Assembly (NCBI RefSeq): GCF_001595645.1
Contig: NZ_LNKT01000002.1
Span: 22,846 to 86,845 of the forward strand
Reading direction: 5' to 3'
From: Sulfurovum riftiae
Lineage (GTDB): Bacteria > Campylobacterota > Campylobacteria > Campylobacterales > Sulfurovaceae
DNA: 64,000 nt
In this document: positions 18,551 to 27,349 of the stretch, piece after piece
How the letters are laid out: every line of letters starts with the position of its first letter
Position numbering within the stretch: position 1 is the stretch's first letter
Notes under the pieces: generated by a model
Seen by the model: only the letters and a program-made list of their open reading frames with translations
What the model was told of the DNA's origin: nothing
The model's database searches: none
Translations under genes and position numbers: made by a program

Positions 18551-18718
18551 ATGATCGATAAAAGAAAAGCAAAGAAATACATTAAAAAGCAGGTTAAAAA
18601 GCAGATGGACAGCATGCTCAAAAAAGAGCTGAAGCAGGAGATCAAGAAAAACCTCAAAGATTACAAAAAGAAAGAAAAAGCAGAGAAAAAAGCAAAAAAG
18701 AAGAACAAAAAGAAATAA
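18551..18718 (+). CDS. Lysine-rich 55-aa protein
   Basis: ATG at 18551 with AGAAGGA seven bases upstream, stop at 18716-18718. The product (MIDKRKAKKYIKKQVKKQM...) is about half lysine, predicted as one long helix ending in a run of KKKEK, AKKKNKKK type. Such proteins may bind nucleic acid or membranes, but nothing shows which. A CATATAAAA -10-like sequence lies about 40 bp upstream. The good ribosome site and spacing argue for a real gene. Confidence 0.5.
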   Translation: MIDKRKAKKYIKKQVKKQMDSMLKKELKQEIKKNLKDYKKKEKAEKKAKKKNKKK

Positions 18719-18776
18719 TCTATACAACACTACAGATCGTTTCTATACCATAATCCCATAAAGAAGGGGAAATGTC

Positions 18777-20381
18777 ATGGATAGTCTCTCTCTTCTGACC
18801 ATATTAAAAGTTGTCGGCGGATTAGGGATTTTTCTACTGGGTATGATAGTCATGACGGACGGATTGCGTTCTCTGGCCGGAGACAGTATGAAGAATCTCC
18901 TGATGCGTTTTACGCGGAGTCCCCTTTCAGGAGCTGCCACAGGTGCAGTCGTGACTTCCATTTTACAGTCGTCCAGTGCCACCACTGTTGCAGCAGTGGG
19001 GTTCGTGGGTGCCGGCCTCATGGCTTTTCCCGAAGCTCTGGGTATCATTTTCGGTGCAAATATAGGTACGACCATTACCGGCTGGATGGTCGTTCTGTTC
19101 GGCTTCAAACTCAATCTTGGTATTGCGGTTCTTCCCCTTATATTCATTGGGGCCGTACTCAAACTCTTTTTCAGGAAAAAACTGGCAGCAGCAGGCTATG
19201 CACTGGCCGGTTTCGGTCTTATTTTTGTAGGAATAACCTTTTTACAGGAAGGTATGAGCGGTTTTGAGGGCATCATCACACCGGACAACCTTCCTTCCCA
19301 TTCACTGACGGGTATATTGAAACTGGTGGTACTCGGTATGATCGCTACAGTGATCACACAGTCGTCCAGCGCCGGTGTCGCTGCAACACTGACTGCACTT
19401 TTTGCCAATGCCATCAATTTTGAACAGGCTGCAGCACTTGTGATCGGTATGGATGTGGGAACTACCGTGACAGCACTGCTGGCCTCGGTAGGCGGTTCTG
19501 TCAATGCCAAAAGAACCAGCCTTTCACATGTGGTCTACAATATCATGACCGCAGTCTTAGCCGTTTTCCTCATTACACCTTTTGTCTATGTCTGGGAAGA
19601 GATCACATCGGCACCTATTGTTACCAATGCAGAAGTCGCACTTGTTGCTTTTCACACCCTCTTCAACACGCTGGGTGCCCTGCTCATACTCCCCTTCACT
19701 GGCAGGTTTGCGAGAATGATGGAAAAACTCATTCCTTCGGAAAGACCGAAATATACGGTCAAACTGGACCAGAAAGTACTTGAAGAGACAGATCTGGCAT
19801 TGGAAGCGGTACGCATCTCCATGCAGGAGGAGTTCATCGCACTCCTGAAGCATATCAACTTTCTGCTCGGTGAGCTCAAGAACGGTGAAAAAGCGGACTT
19901 GCCTGTCCTGGAGGCAGCCTTGAATGATACACGGGACTATCTTGATGCTATCGATCTCAGGCATGAGGAAAATAGTGCCAAATGGAAAGAGCTTATCTCA
20001 CTGATCCACATACTGGACCATCTTTTTCGCCTCTTTGAGCGCTGTGAAGAGGATGCCTACCGGGCAAAAGTCGTACAGAACGCTTCGGAACTGATGAAAG
20101 AGTGTACTATGCTGACCGCGAACAATAAGGAGATCATCCGCGCACTCGATTCAAGGAACTTCACCAAAGCAGAGAATGTTGCCAAAAGAAGCGAGGATCA
20201 CATTGTTTCAATAACGGCACCCTACAGGAAAAAGATTGCCGAGGAGATGGCTGAAGACAAGATCAGTATGGAGGCAGGAACCGCCAAACTCGAGGCTGTC
20301 AGATGGCTTCTGCGTATCACACATCATATTGCCAGGATCACTCTCCATATGGAAGAGGCTATTCTCTTTACTGCCAAATAG
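18777..20381 (+). CDS. Na/Pi cotransporter family protein with PhoU-like domain
   Basis: 534-aa membrane protein of the NptA/YjbB type. It has two repeats of the Na_Pi_cotrans domain, each with the signature QSSSA (QSSSATTVAAVGFVGAGLM near residue 63 and QSSSAGVAATLTALFA near 197). From about residue 330 there is a cytoplasmic helical PhoU-like region. The family moves phosphate with sodium or exports it when overfilled. AAGGGG lies seven bases before the ATG. It stands alone. Confidence 0.88.
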   Translation: MDSLSLLTILKVVGGLGIFLLGMIVMTDGLRSLAGDSMKNLLMRFTRSPLSGAATGAVVTSILQSSSATTVAAVGFVGAGLMAFPEALGIIFGANIGTTITGWMVVLFGFKLNLGIAVLPLIFIGAVLKLFFRKKLAAAGYALAGFGLIFVGITFLQEGMSGFEGIITPDNLPSHSLTGILKLVVLGMIATVITQSSSAGVAATLTALFANAINFEQAAALVIGMDVGTTVTALLASVGGSVNAKRTSLSHVVYNIMTAVLAVFLITPFVYVWEEITSAPIVTNAEVALVAFHTLFNTLGALLILPFTGRFARMMEKLIPSERPKYTVKLDQKVLEETDLALEAVRISMQEEFIALLKHINFLLGELKNGEKADLPVLEAALNDTRDYLDAIDLRHEENSAKWKELISLIHILDHLFRLFERCEEDAYRAKVVQNASELMKECTMLTANNKEIIRALDSRNFTKAENVAKRSEDHIVSITAPYRKKIAEEMAEDKISMEAGTAKLEAVRWLLRITHHIARITLHMEEAILFTAK

Positions 20382-20425
20382 TCCTCTTCCCGAGAGAACA
20401 CTCTACTGAACTCAAAACTCTTCTT

Positions 20426-21148
20426 TCAACTCATTGTAGGAACATCAGAGTTAATGGTCATTGGTTTGATGGTATTGTTACTCTCTTTTTCGGAAGTACT
20501 TTTTTCTTCTTTTTTCACTTCTGATGTTTTCTTCTCTTTGCTTTCATAATCGGCCTTGGGAACGACTACTTTCTCTTCCGTTTTTTTGACTTCGGTCTTT
20601 TTGGGTGCCGGTACTGCAACAGCTTTGGCTGCACCCTGTTTCTTGCCTATGGTCACAACGAGTTTCCCGTTCCTGTAGCTTGTTTTGATAGCAGATTCAT
20701 CTGCATCTGCAGGGAGTGATGTGCTCTGCTGGTACATTCTGACAGAGCGTGACTGGCTGATACCATACTGGCTCTTCTCCTCTTTCTCCTGCACGACCTT
20801 GGCCGTGATGCTCATCATTCCGTCGGCGGTATTAATATCGATATGGTTCTCCCTGCTTTCGGGGATATTGGTTGCCAGTTCGTAGTGGTCACCTTTGTCC
20901 ACAAGCTGATTCTGCACGGCCATCTTGTAGGTACCGAGTGGACTTACCAGACCGGAAGAACGCTGGTTCATACGCTGCTGCATACGTTCGAACATCTTGT
21001 CCATCTCCCTTTGCATCTGAAGCATCTCTTTGAAGATGTCATCACCGAACGGGTCGTTAAAGAACGGATCGTCAAAAGGGTTGGCTGCCTGAAGCGAAAG
21101 TGTTGCTGCCAGTGGCAACAGCAGCAATGAAAGTTTTTTCTTTATCAT
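20426..21148 (-). CDS. Periplasmic Hsp20/alpha-crystallin small heat-shock protein
   Basis: 240-aa protein with a signal peptide (MIKKKLSLLLLPLAATLSLQA, then ANPFDD). A methionine- and glutamine-rich segment follows (residues about 45-68), then an alpha-crystallin domain (about 85-175: YELATNIPE, HIDINTADGMMSITAK, SLPADADESAIKTSYRNGKLVVTI). The tail (about 180-240) is long and rich in K, E and S. Most sHsps are cytosolic, so the export signal is notable. The start at 21148 has AAGGAG 6 bp upstream; the longer frame from 21175 does not. A TATAAT on the minus strand (21181-21176) may drive it independently of the upstream gene. Confidence 0.82.
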   Translation of the reverse strand: MIKKKLSLLLLPLAATLSLQAANPFDDPFFNDPFGDDIFKEMLQMQREMDKMFERMQQRMNQRSSGLVSPLGTYKMAVQNQLVDKGDHYELATNIPESRENHIDINTADGMMSITAKVVQEKEEKSQYGISQSRSVRMYQQSTSLPADADESAIKTSYRNGKLVVTIGKKQGAAKAVAVPAPKKTEVKKTEEKVVVPKADYESKEKKTSEVKKEEKSTSEKESNNTIKPMTINSDVPTMS

Positions 21149-21192
21149 GGTTGGCTCCTTATAACTGTTTTTCAAATTATAAAAAGCGAAGT

Positions 21193-22899
21193 TTAACCAT
21201 TCTTAAACATTGAGTCTCTTCTTATCAAGTCTTCCATTCCCAATTCGTCAATAGATGTTTTACCCATGACCGCCAGCAGTGAGCGTACTCCCGCAATGAG
21301 TTCATTATGGTAGTTCGCTACATGCTTGGCCTTTTCACTGACAAGGTATTTGCTCCGTTTGGCTTCATCCATCGTCGCAAGGCCCACAGGGCAGTTCTTG
21401 CCGCCTGCACCCGAGCATTCACGCGCCCTGATACATCCGGCGGATATCATGAAACCCCTGGCGATGTTGATGAAGTCCGCCCCGTGGCAGAGAAGTTCGA
21501 CCACATCATCGGGTGTAAGCACCTTTTCAGCAGCAATGAGTTTTATCTCCTCTCTTAGGCCGTATACCTCCAACACCTCTGTAACGATCTTCAATGCTTC
21601 CCGTATGGGCAGTCCGATCTTGCTCATCATCTCAAGCGGTGCGGTCGCTGAGCCGCCATCTCCGCCGTCGATGGTAAGGAAATCGGCTATGCTTCTGCCC
21701 TCCTCTTTTCGTTTCTGCAACGCTTTGGCATAGACCTCGAAGGCTTCTCTGTCCGAGATGACGATCTTGAAACCTACCGGCTTGTCTGAGAGTTCCTGAA
21801 GCCTGGAGATGAAATCGAAGAACATCTCCATATTCTGCGCATAGGGAAAACGGTTTGGGCTTATGAGATCTTCGTGTGCAGGTACGGAACGGTAATAGGC
21901 TATGTCATCACTCACTTTGGAGGCCAGCAGTTTTCCGCCTGTCTGTTTGGCACCCTGGGCCAGTTTTATCTCCGTCATGCGGCAGAAGGCCATTACCTTC
22001 TTGTATCGTATCTCGTCAAAGTTGCCCTCTGCATCTCTTACGCCATAAAGTCCGCTTCCCATCTGAAAAACAATATCGGGAACCCCATCGGGCACATCTT
22101 TGGGGAAGTGTTCAAGGGGCACAGACCAGTTTATGCGGAAGTAGGTGAGTTTAATATTATCAAATATAAACGTGCCTCTGTCCTTTTGTCTGACGACCAT
22201 CTTGCGGTAAACCCTCTGGGCGACCTCCTTGTTGGTAAGCAGTTTCATGAGCCTGAATACCGACTTGGCGAACCAGGTCCCCTCTCTGAACTCCAGGTAT
22301 TCCTTGCTGCAGTCCATACAATGCAGTGTAGAGAGGAAGTTGGACGTGAGGCCACCCTCGCCAGTGTTGATGGGAAAATGGGCCCTGTAGGCACCTTTGG
22401 CAAAGGCACGTGTTCCCTCCGGGGAGATCGCACCGTCACTCATAGCGGAACGTCCGACGATACTCTGAGCCACAAATGGATACTTGCGTTTTTCTCCGAA
22501 CACGACAGAGAAGGTCTCTTGCACCTCTTCGATCTCTTTGACGAAGTTGGCATGCCGAAAGAGTGTCTTCTGATTGCCGTAGGGTTTTGTGGGAGAGAAG
22601 GAAAGATAGGGGTTCTTCCCTGCAGCGACCTTGTTGATCCAGAGCAGTTTTTCAAAAGAGTCGTAGTAGGTCTCGTCACCGAAATACTGACGCATGGGGC
22701 CTCTGAGCATATAGAACAGATAGCGCATTCGTCCGATAAGCGGGAAATTGATGAGCAGCTGGTTCTTTCTCTGTATATACCGGTCATAGATGAATACACC
22801 CAGCATGACCAGGAGGATCACCGTGATCATGATCTTGATCAGGATGCTCCAGTCTGCATTGAACAGGGGAAAATAGTGTGAAAGTGTATCGTTATTCAT
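21193..22899 (-). CDS. Membrane-anchored FMN-binding glutamate-synthase-like protein
   Basis: 568-aa protein with one N-terminal membrane helix (about 18-38) and a domain like the FMN-binding synthase domain of GltB: TIDGGDGGSATAPLEMMSKIGLP binds FMN/2-oxoglutarate, and GGKNCPVGLATMDE carries a cysteine of the kind that ligates the 3Fe-4S cluster. It lacks the glutaminase domain, as in ferredoxin-type single-domain family members found in many bacteria, whose real reaction is uncertain. It overlaps the DoxX gene by eight bases, so a membrane redox role with DoxX is plausible but inferred. Confidence 0.8.
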   Translation of the reverse strand: MNNDTLSHYFPLFNADWSILIKIMITVILLVMLGVFIYDRYIQRKNQLLINFPLIGRMRYLFYMLRGPMRQYFGDETYYDSFEKLLWINKVAAGKNPYLSFSPTKPYGNQKTLFRHANFVKEIEEVQETFSVVFGEKRKYPFVAQSIVGRSAMSDGAISPEGTRAFAKGAYRAHFPINTGEGGLTSNFLSTLHCMDCSKEYLEFREGTWFAKSVFRLMKLLTNKEVAQRVYRKMVVRQKDRGTFIFDNIKLTYFRINWSVPLEHFPKDVPDGVPDIVFQMGSGLYGVRDAEGNFDEIRYKKVMAFCRMTEIKLAQGAKQTGGKLLASKVSDDIAYYRSVPAHEDLISPNRFPYAQNMEMFFDFISRLQELSDKPVGFKIVISDREAFEVYAKALQKRKEEGRSIADFLTIDGGDGGSATAPLEMMSKIGLPIREALKIVTEVLEVYGLREEIKLIAAEKVLTPDDVVELLCHGADFINIARGFMISAGCIRARECSGAGGKNCPVGLATMDEAKRSKYLVSEKAKHVANYHNELIAGVRSLLAVMGKTSIDELGMEDLIRRDSMFKNG

Positions 22900-23332
22900 A
22901 AATGCCGTCCTTGAAAAAGAGAGAATCCAGACTGAACCTTCCCGGACCGTAAGAGACGAAGACCATTAAAAAGAGCAGATAGTAAAAGGGGATCTCCATA
23001 CCGTTCTGGGCAAGCGAATAGCCATTCGGTCCATGGACGAAAAGGATCGCACCGATCATCACACAGGAGAGGAAGAGGGAGATGTAGCGGGTAAAGAGTC
23101 CCAGTGTTAGGAAAACGATCCCCATCGTCTCGATGCCGGTCACCAGGTAAGCCGTGAGTGTAGGGAGCGGAATGGAGATGCTTGCGAACCATTCTGCCGT
23201 ACCGCTGATATTCTCGAACTTCATCAGTGCAGGCATGGAGAATCCGTACGCAATGACAAGACGTGCCAGCAGCAGAACGATATTCCTCGGGTAGGAAAAA
23301 AGCACCCGTATCTCCGCGACAAGATCTTTCAT
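22892..23332 (-). CDS. DoxX family membrane protein
   Basis: 146-aa protein with four membrane helices and DoxX motifs (RLVIAYGFSMPALMKFENI, TGIETMGIVFLTLGLFTRY, FYYLLFLMVFVSYGPGRFSLD). AAGGGG lies six bases before the ATG. DoxX relatives occur with redox and sulfur-oxidation proteins, but the subfamily function is open. It is the first gene of a pair with the glutamate-synthase-like gene. Confidence 0.85.
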   Translation of the reverse strand: MKDLVAEIRVLFSYPRNIVLLLARLVIAYGFSMPALMKFENISGTAEWFASISIPLPTLTAYLVTGIETMGIVFLTLGLFTRYISLFLSCVMIGAILFVHGPNGYSLAQNGMEIPFYYLLFLMVFVSYGPGRFSLDSLFFKDGIYE

Positions 23333-23482
23333 TTCAAACCCCTTCTGAAATCATATGAACCCATTATATGCTCTTTGTGTGCAACCAATATGCAAAGCAT
23401 AAAACCGGTACAGGATCGCAAGTCCACAGCAATTGCATACTCTGCATATAGAATACACACAAACAATGACCAGGATCACTGC

Positions 23483-24370
23483 ATGCTCAAACACTTTATA
23501 CTTCTTCTTGTTTTCACATTCACAACACTTCCCGCTTCTACCCTCTCCCTGCTAATCCTGGGTTCCGGCGGGCCTGAAATGGGAGACCAGCGTGCCTCCT
23601 CTGCCTACATCGTCAAGGTGGATGGCAGGAGCCGTGTTCTCATAGACTTTGGCGGCGGGGCTTCGCTTCGTTTTGAGGAAGCCGGAGTCCATATAGAAGA
23701 GCTCGATGTCATACTGCTCACCCACCTGCATATCGACCATACAGCCGACCTGCCCGCTTTGATGAAAGCCTCCTTCTTTACCCCAAGGTCCCGTGACCTG
23801 GAGCTTTTTGGTCCGGAGGGCAACAGGGTCATGCCCGGCACACGTACATTCATCAAAAGACTTTTTGAGAACAGAGACGGGGCCTGGCAGTATATGGGTG
23901 ACTACCTTGACGGGCGCGCAGCTTTCAGACTGAGAGCGAAAGATGTCAGAAAGAGCAGAAAAGTGCATACCATTTACCGAAAAGGCGATCTGAGTATTCA
24001 GGCTGTCAGCGTGCACCACGGACCAATACCCGCTATGGCATACCGGGTGAATGTAGGCAAAAAAAGCATCACCTTTTCGGGAGACATGAACGGAAAATAC
24101 CATACACTTGAGAGACTGGCCAAGAACACCGATCTGCTCTTGGCACACAATGCGGTGCCAAAAGGTGCCGGCGGCCCGGCAGCAGACCTTCACATGACAC
24201 CCTACACCATCGGTCAGATCGCTTCAAAAGCAAATGCAGGTACCCTCATACTCTCCCATAGAATGCTCAGAACACTCGGAAGAGAATCGGAAACGAAAAA
24301 AGAGATACGAAAATCCTACAAAGGCAAAACAGCATTTGCCGATGACAAAAGTCTGTATAATGTCAGATAG
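23483..24370 (+). CDS. Exported MBL-fold metallohydrolase
   Basis: 295-aa protein with a signal peptide (MLKHFILLLVFTFTTLPA) and a metallo-beta-lactamase fold of the RNase Z/arylsulfatase-like type: LGSGGPEMG, HLHIDHTADLP (HxHxDH near residue 90), HHGPIPAMAYR, FSGDMNG and a late LSHR. The start at 23483 is chosen because the signal peptide begins there; the open frame further upstream is not coding-like. The substrate is unknown; a periplasmic ester or phosphoester is possible. It is followed 21 bp later by an alpha/beta hydrolase. Confidence 0.8.
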   Translation: MLKHFILLLVFTFTTLPASTLSLLILGSGGPEMGDQRASSAYIVKVDGRSRVLIDFGGGASLRFEEAGVHIEELDVILLTHLHIDHTADLPALMKASFFTPRSRDLELFGPEGNRVMPGTRTFIKRLFENRDGAWQYMGDYLDGRAAFRLRAKDVRKSRKVHTIYRKGDLSIQAVSVHHGPIPAMAYRVNVGKKSITFSGDMNGKYHTLERLAKNTDLLLAHNAVPKGAGGPAADLHMTPYTIGQIASKANAGTLILSHRMLRTLGRESETKKEIRKSYKGKTAFADDKSLYNVR

Positions 24371-24391
24371 AAAGAGCCAAAAGGAGAGCGT

Positions 24392-25249
24392 ATGTACCAT
24401 CCGATGCAGTATAAGCTGATACGGGGGTATTTTACCTGTCTCAATGCCCTCTCTCCCGACCTTGCCCTCTACTCCGCCTACAGGCTTTTTCACCGTCCCG
24501 TGAATCCCAAACGGAGGAACAGGAATGCCAAGCCGCTTCCTCCTGCAGAGAGCTTCTTTGTTCCCATGGATGATGACAGAGCCATACAGGCATACAGATG
24601 GGGTCCCAAGGAAGCACCTGCCGTACTTCTGGTCCACGGCTGGTCCACCAACCCTGAAAGTATGAGCCATTTTGCCTCCCTGCTCCTTGAGAACGGGTAT
24701 CGGGTATTTTCCTATGATGCACTGCGTCACGGGAGAAGCAGCCATACCTTCTCCGACCTTGCCGACTGGGCGGACTCCGTACGGGCCGTCATGGCTTCCA
24801 TAGGACCTGTCGAGTGTATTATTGCTCACTCATTTGGGGGTGCTGCGGTCACGGTCGCTTCCAAGCTGGGACTGGAGACCAAAAAACTGGTACTTGTCTC
24901 TCCCATCCATGACATCAGAACTGTGGTCAGGAACTTTGCCGTACACTTTGGCATACCTTCGGAGATCGTCGAGAGGCTCAGTGACTATACCTGGCATAAG
25001 AATGCCGAACGTTTCAGCAAATACGGCAAAGACTGGAGCGATATCGTCACTTCCGCTTTCCATGTGCCTACACTCATTTTCCATGATGAAGCGGACAGGG
25101 AGATCGGCATCGAACACTCCAGGCATCTTTGCCAAAAATGGCCCTGGGCAGAACTGCATACGACCAAAGGCCTGGGACACAGGCGTATCCTCGATGACGA
25201 AACGGTCGCGAAGGAAATACTGCGTTTTATCAGGAATGATTCTCAATGA
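24392..25249 (+). CDS. Alpha/beta hydrolase
   Basis: 285-aa protein with a classical alpha/beta-hydrolase core: oxyanion HGW (VLLVHGWSTNPESM, about residue 80), nucleophile Ser in AHSFGGAA (about residue 148), acid Asp in FHDEADREI and His in GLGHRRIL. No signal peptide. AAGGAG lies five bases before the ATG. It probably forms a unit with the MBL gene. It converges with the fad operon: its last 20 bases overlap the end of the acyltransferase-hydrolase gene. A lipid ester substrate is inferred from the neighbourhood. Confidence 0.85.
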   Translation: MYHPMQYKLIRGYFTCLNALSPDLALYSAYRLFHRPVNPKRRNRNAKPLPPAESFFVPMDDDRAIQAYRWGPKEAPAVLLVHGWSTNPESMSHFASLLLENGYRVFSYDALRHGRSSHTFSDLADWADSVRAVMASIGPVECIIAHSFGGAAVTVASKLGLETKKLVLVSPIHDIRTVVRNFAVHFGIPSEIVERLSDYTWHKNAERFSKYGKDWSDIVTSAFHVPTLIFHDEADREIGIEHSRHLCQKWPWAELHTTKGLGHRRILDDETVAKEILRFIRNDSQ

Positions 25250-27347
25250 ATCGGGCAATGGCTTCGAAGACCTCCAAATGATTCCCATCGGCAAGAATGG
25301 CATGGTTCTTTCTGGGAAGCAGGAGCAGTTTTCTATCTTCTGAGCGTACGGTATCATAGATCAGCCTGGCACTTTTGCGTTTGACCACAGGGTCCTCATC
25401 GCCCTGTATGACCAGTATCGGCATTGTAATATTTTTTAATATGTTAAAGGCTTTACGCATGACCTTCTCAAGCTCTGAGACCGCTGAGAGCGGATGTCTC
25501 AGGTAATTGATCTCCGGCTGCTCCGTTTTATCATTATCGATCCACTCCATGATACCTTTGGCATGAAGATATGCGATCATTTCGTTGAAGAACTGAAGTG
25601 TCGGGACCACATAGCTCACACGAAGGTCATGCAGTTTGAGTGCGGAGTTGATGACGATCACCCCGTCCACTTCATATCTCGAGGCATAGATAAGAGCAAG
25701 AAGGCCTCCGGTCGAGAATCCGCCGATGAACACACGGCTGCAGACCTGTTTCATGGCGGTCACAGCACGCTCGAAGTCGGTCTCCCAGTCATGCACCGTC
25801 ACCTCTTTGAGCGCATTGGGGTCCGTGCCGTGTCCACGCAGTCTTGGCACATAGACATTGATCCCTTTTTCAAACAGGAATTCTGCCAGCGTTTCTATCT
25901 CCCTGGGTGCAGAGAGATAGCCGTGCGAGAACACGATACCTGTCTCGTTCTTACTGTCGAAGAGGACGATAGGTGCCCCTTTCTCTTCCTTTCCCGGGGA
26001 GCAGTCATGATAGTGGCGATACTCCTTCTCATAATACGCCCACTCTCTACGCTGCAGATGGGAAAAATTGTCCTCTTTGAGCTCCTGTTCGGAATATTTG
26101 CTGTTCCCGATCGCCATGGAGACGATCTCTTGTTGCCACTTGATCTCGTTGAGGATGACATTGAGCGTATTCTTGACCCTCACTTTATGGAAAGGATACG
26201 CTTTTTCGAGCAGACTGCGGTCAAAAAGATACTCTCCGTCACTGTCCAGGTAGAGTATCTTCTGCTTCGTAGCGATGTTTATGGCGGAGACGAAAGGTGC
26301 GTAGTCCTTGTCGATGATCAGCCGGAACATCTCCTCTTCGATCTGGGGATGCAGGCGGTATCCTTCCATTTTCCGCAGCGATCGTGCATTTTTGTAGATG
26401 AGTGTCCTGAGGTAGGAGGGGCAGACCTTTACTGTAGGCATGGTCACCAGACTTAAAATGAAGATATGGTCAAAATTGATCTTGATCTTCGAGTAGAGCT
26501 GCTTCATCATCCGGTTCGTCAGGACTTTTCGCTCACGTTCCAGAAAGCTGTCTATCTTCTCCCTGTTGTAGAGCAGGCGTTCCTCTTTCATGAATGCTTC
26601 CACATAACTGTCTATCTCTATGGGTGTACCGAAATGGATATCGATCTCGGAATCCATCAGCAGGTTGAACTCTATCTCCATCTCTTCGAAGATGCGTGTA
26701 CTTCGCTGATGGATCAAACTGTCCAGCCAGGTCAGCAACCGGTTCTTTCCCGGACGTATAGGATAGTAGGTGATCGATACAGGCACCACCCTTACTTTGA
26801 GCGAAGCGTCAAAATCTTCTACATCGATCCCCATGGAGGAGCAGAAACGTCTGCCTTCCACATGGCCATGCTTCTCTGCCCTGAGCTGAGAGAGTCTGGC
26901 CCGAAGTGCCATGACCGCCGCTCCGGTATGGATGGGGCCTTCATGTTCGGGGGAGTGTGTACAGAATTCGCCTTTGTCAAAGGTAATACGTTTATTCTTG
27001 ACCATATAGCCTTCGGGATAGATAATCCAGTTGGACTGCCCTTTGAGAAGGTCTTCCACGATGATACAGTCCCTGGCTTTGTTCTTGTTGGAGATCGTAC
27101 CGGCCCAACGCATGAATTTCCCCAGCAGGCCCACAAAGACCGTATCGTCTGCCAAAGACCTTGAAACGATGCCGTATCGGCTGTAGAGGATATAGGGAAG
27201 CAGGAATGTCTCGAAACGCGTGAAATGGTTGGATACGAAGAGAATGGAACTTTCAGGCAGGCCCTCATCCGACACTTTGACATTGGCACCCACAAGCCGG
27301 CTTGCAATGCCAACAAGAAGCGAACTGACAGTTAAAGAGAAGCGCAT
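25230..27347 (-). CDS. Acyltransferase-alpha/beta hydrolase fusion
   Basis: 705-aa two-domain protein. Residues 1 to about 290 are a PlsC-type acyltransferase: NHFTRFE (HX4E in place of the usual HX4D) near residue 40 and IIYPEGYMV near 112. A region of about 150 residues of unclear fold follows. From about 455 there is a monoacylglycerol-lipase-like alpha/beta hydrolase with oxyanion HGY, RLRGHGTDP, nucleophile Ser in GGFSTGG (about residue 545), acid Asp in IQGDEDPV and His in RKNHAIL. It could move acyl chains between glycerol esters and free acids. Last gene of the fad operon, two bases after fadE, with AAAGG seven bases before its ATG. Confidence 0.8.
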   Translation of the reverse strand: MRFSLTVSSLLVGIASRLVGANVKVSDEGLPESSILFVSNHFTRFETFLLPYILYSRYGIVSRSLADDTVFVGLLGKFMRWAGTISNKNKARDCIIVEDLLKGQSNWIIYPEGYMVKNKRITFDKGEFCTHSPEHEGPIHTGAAVMALRARLSQLRAEKHGHVEGRRFCSSMGIDVEDFDASLKVRVVPVSITYYPIRPGKNRLLTWLDSLIHQRSTRIFEEMEIEFNLLMDSEIDIHFGTPIEIDSYVEAFMKEERLLYNREKIDSFLERERKVLTNRMMKQLYSKIKINFDHIFILSLVTMPTVKVCPSYLRTLIYKNARSLRKMEGYRLHPQIEEEMFRLIIDKDYAPFVSAINIATKQKILYLDSDGEYLFDRSLLEKAYPFHKVRVKNTLNVILNEIKWQQEIVSMAIGNSKYSEQELKEDNFSHLQRREWAYYEKEYRHYHDCSPGKEEKGAPIVLFDSKNETGIVFSHGYLSAPREIETLAEFLFEKGINVYVPRLRGHGTDPNALKEVTVHDWETDFERAVTAMKQVCSRVFIGGFSTGGLLALIYASRYEVDGVIVINSALKLHDLRVSYVVPTLQFFNEMIAYLHAKGIMEWIDNDKTEQPEINYLRHPLSAVSELEKVMRKAFNILKNITMPILVIQGDEDPVVKRKSARLIYDTVRSEDRKLLLLPRKNHAILADGNHLEVFEAIARFIENHS

Positions 27348-27349
27348 TG

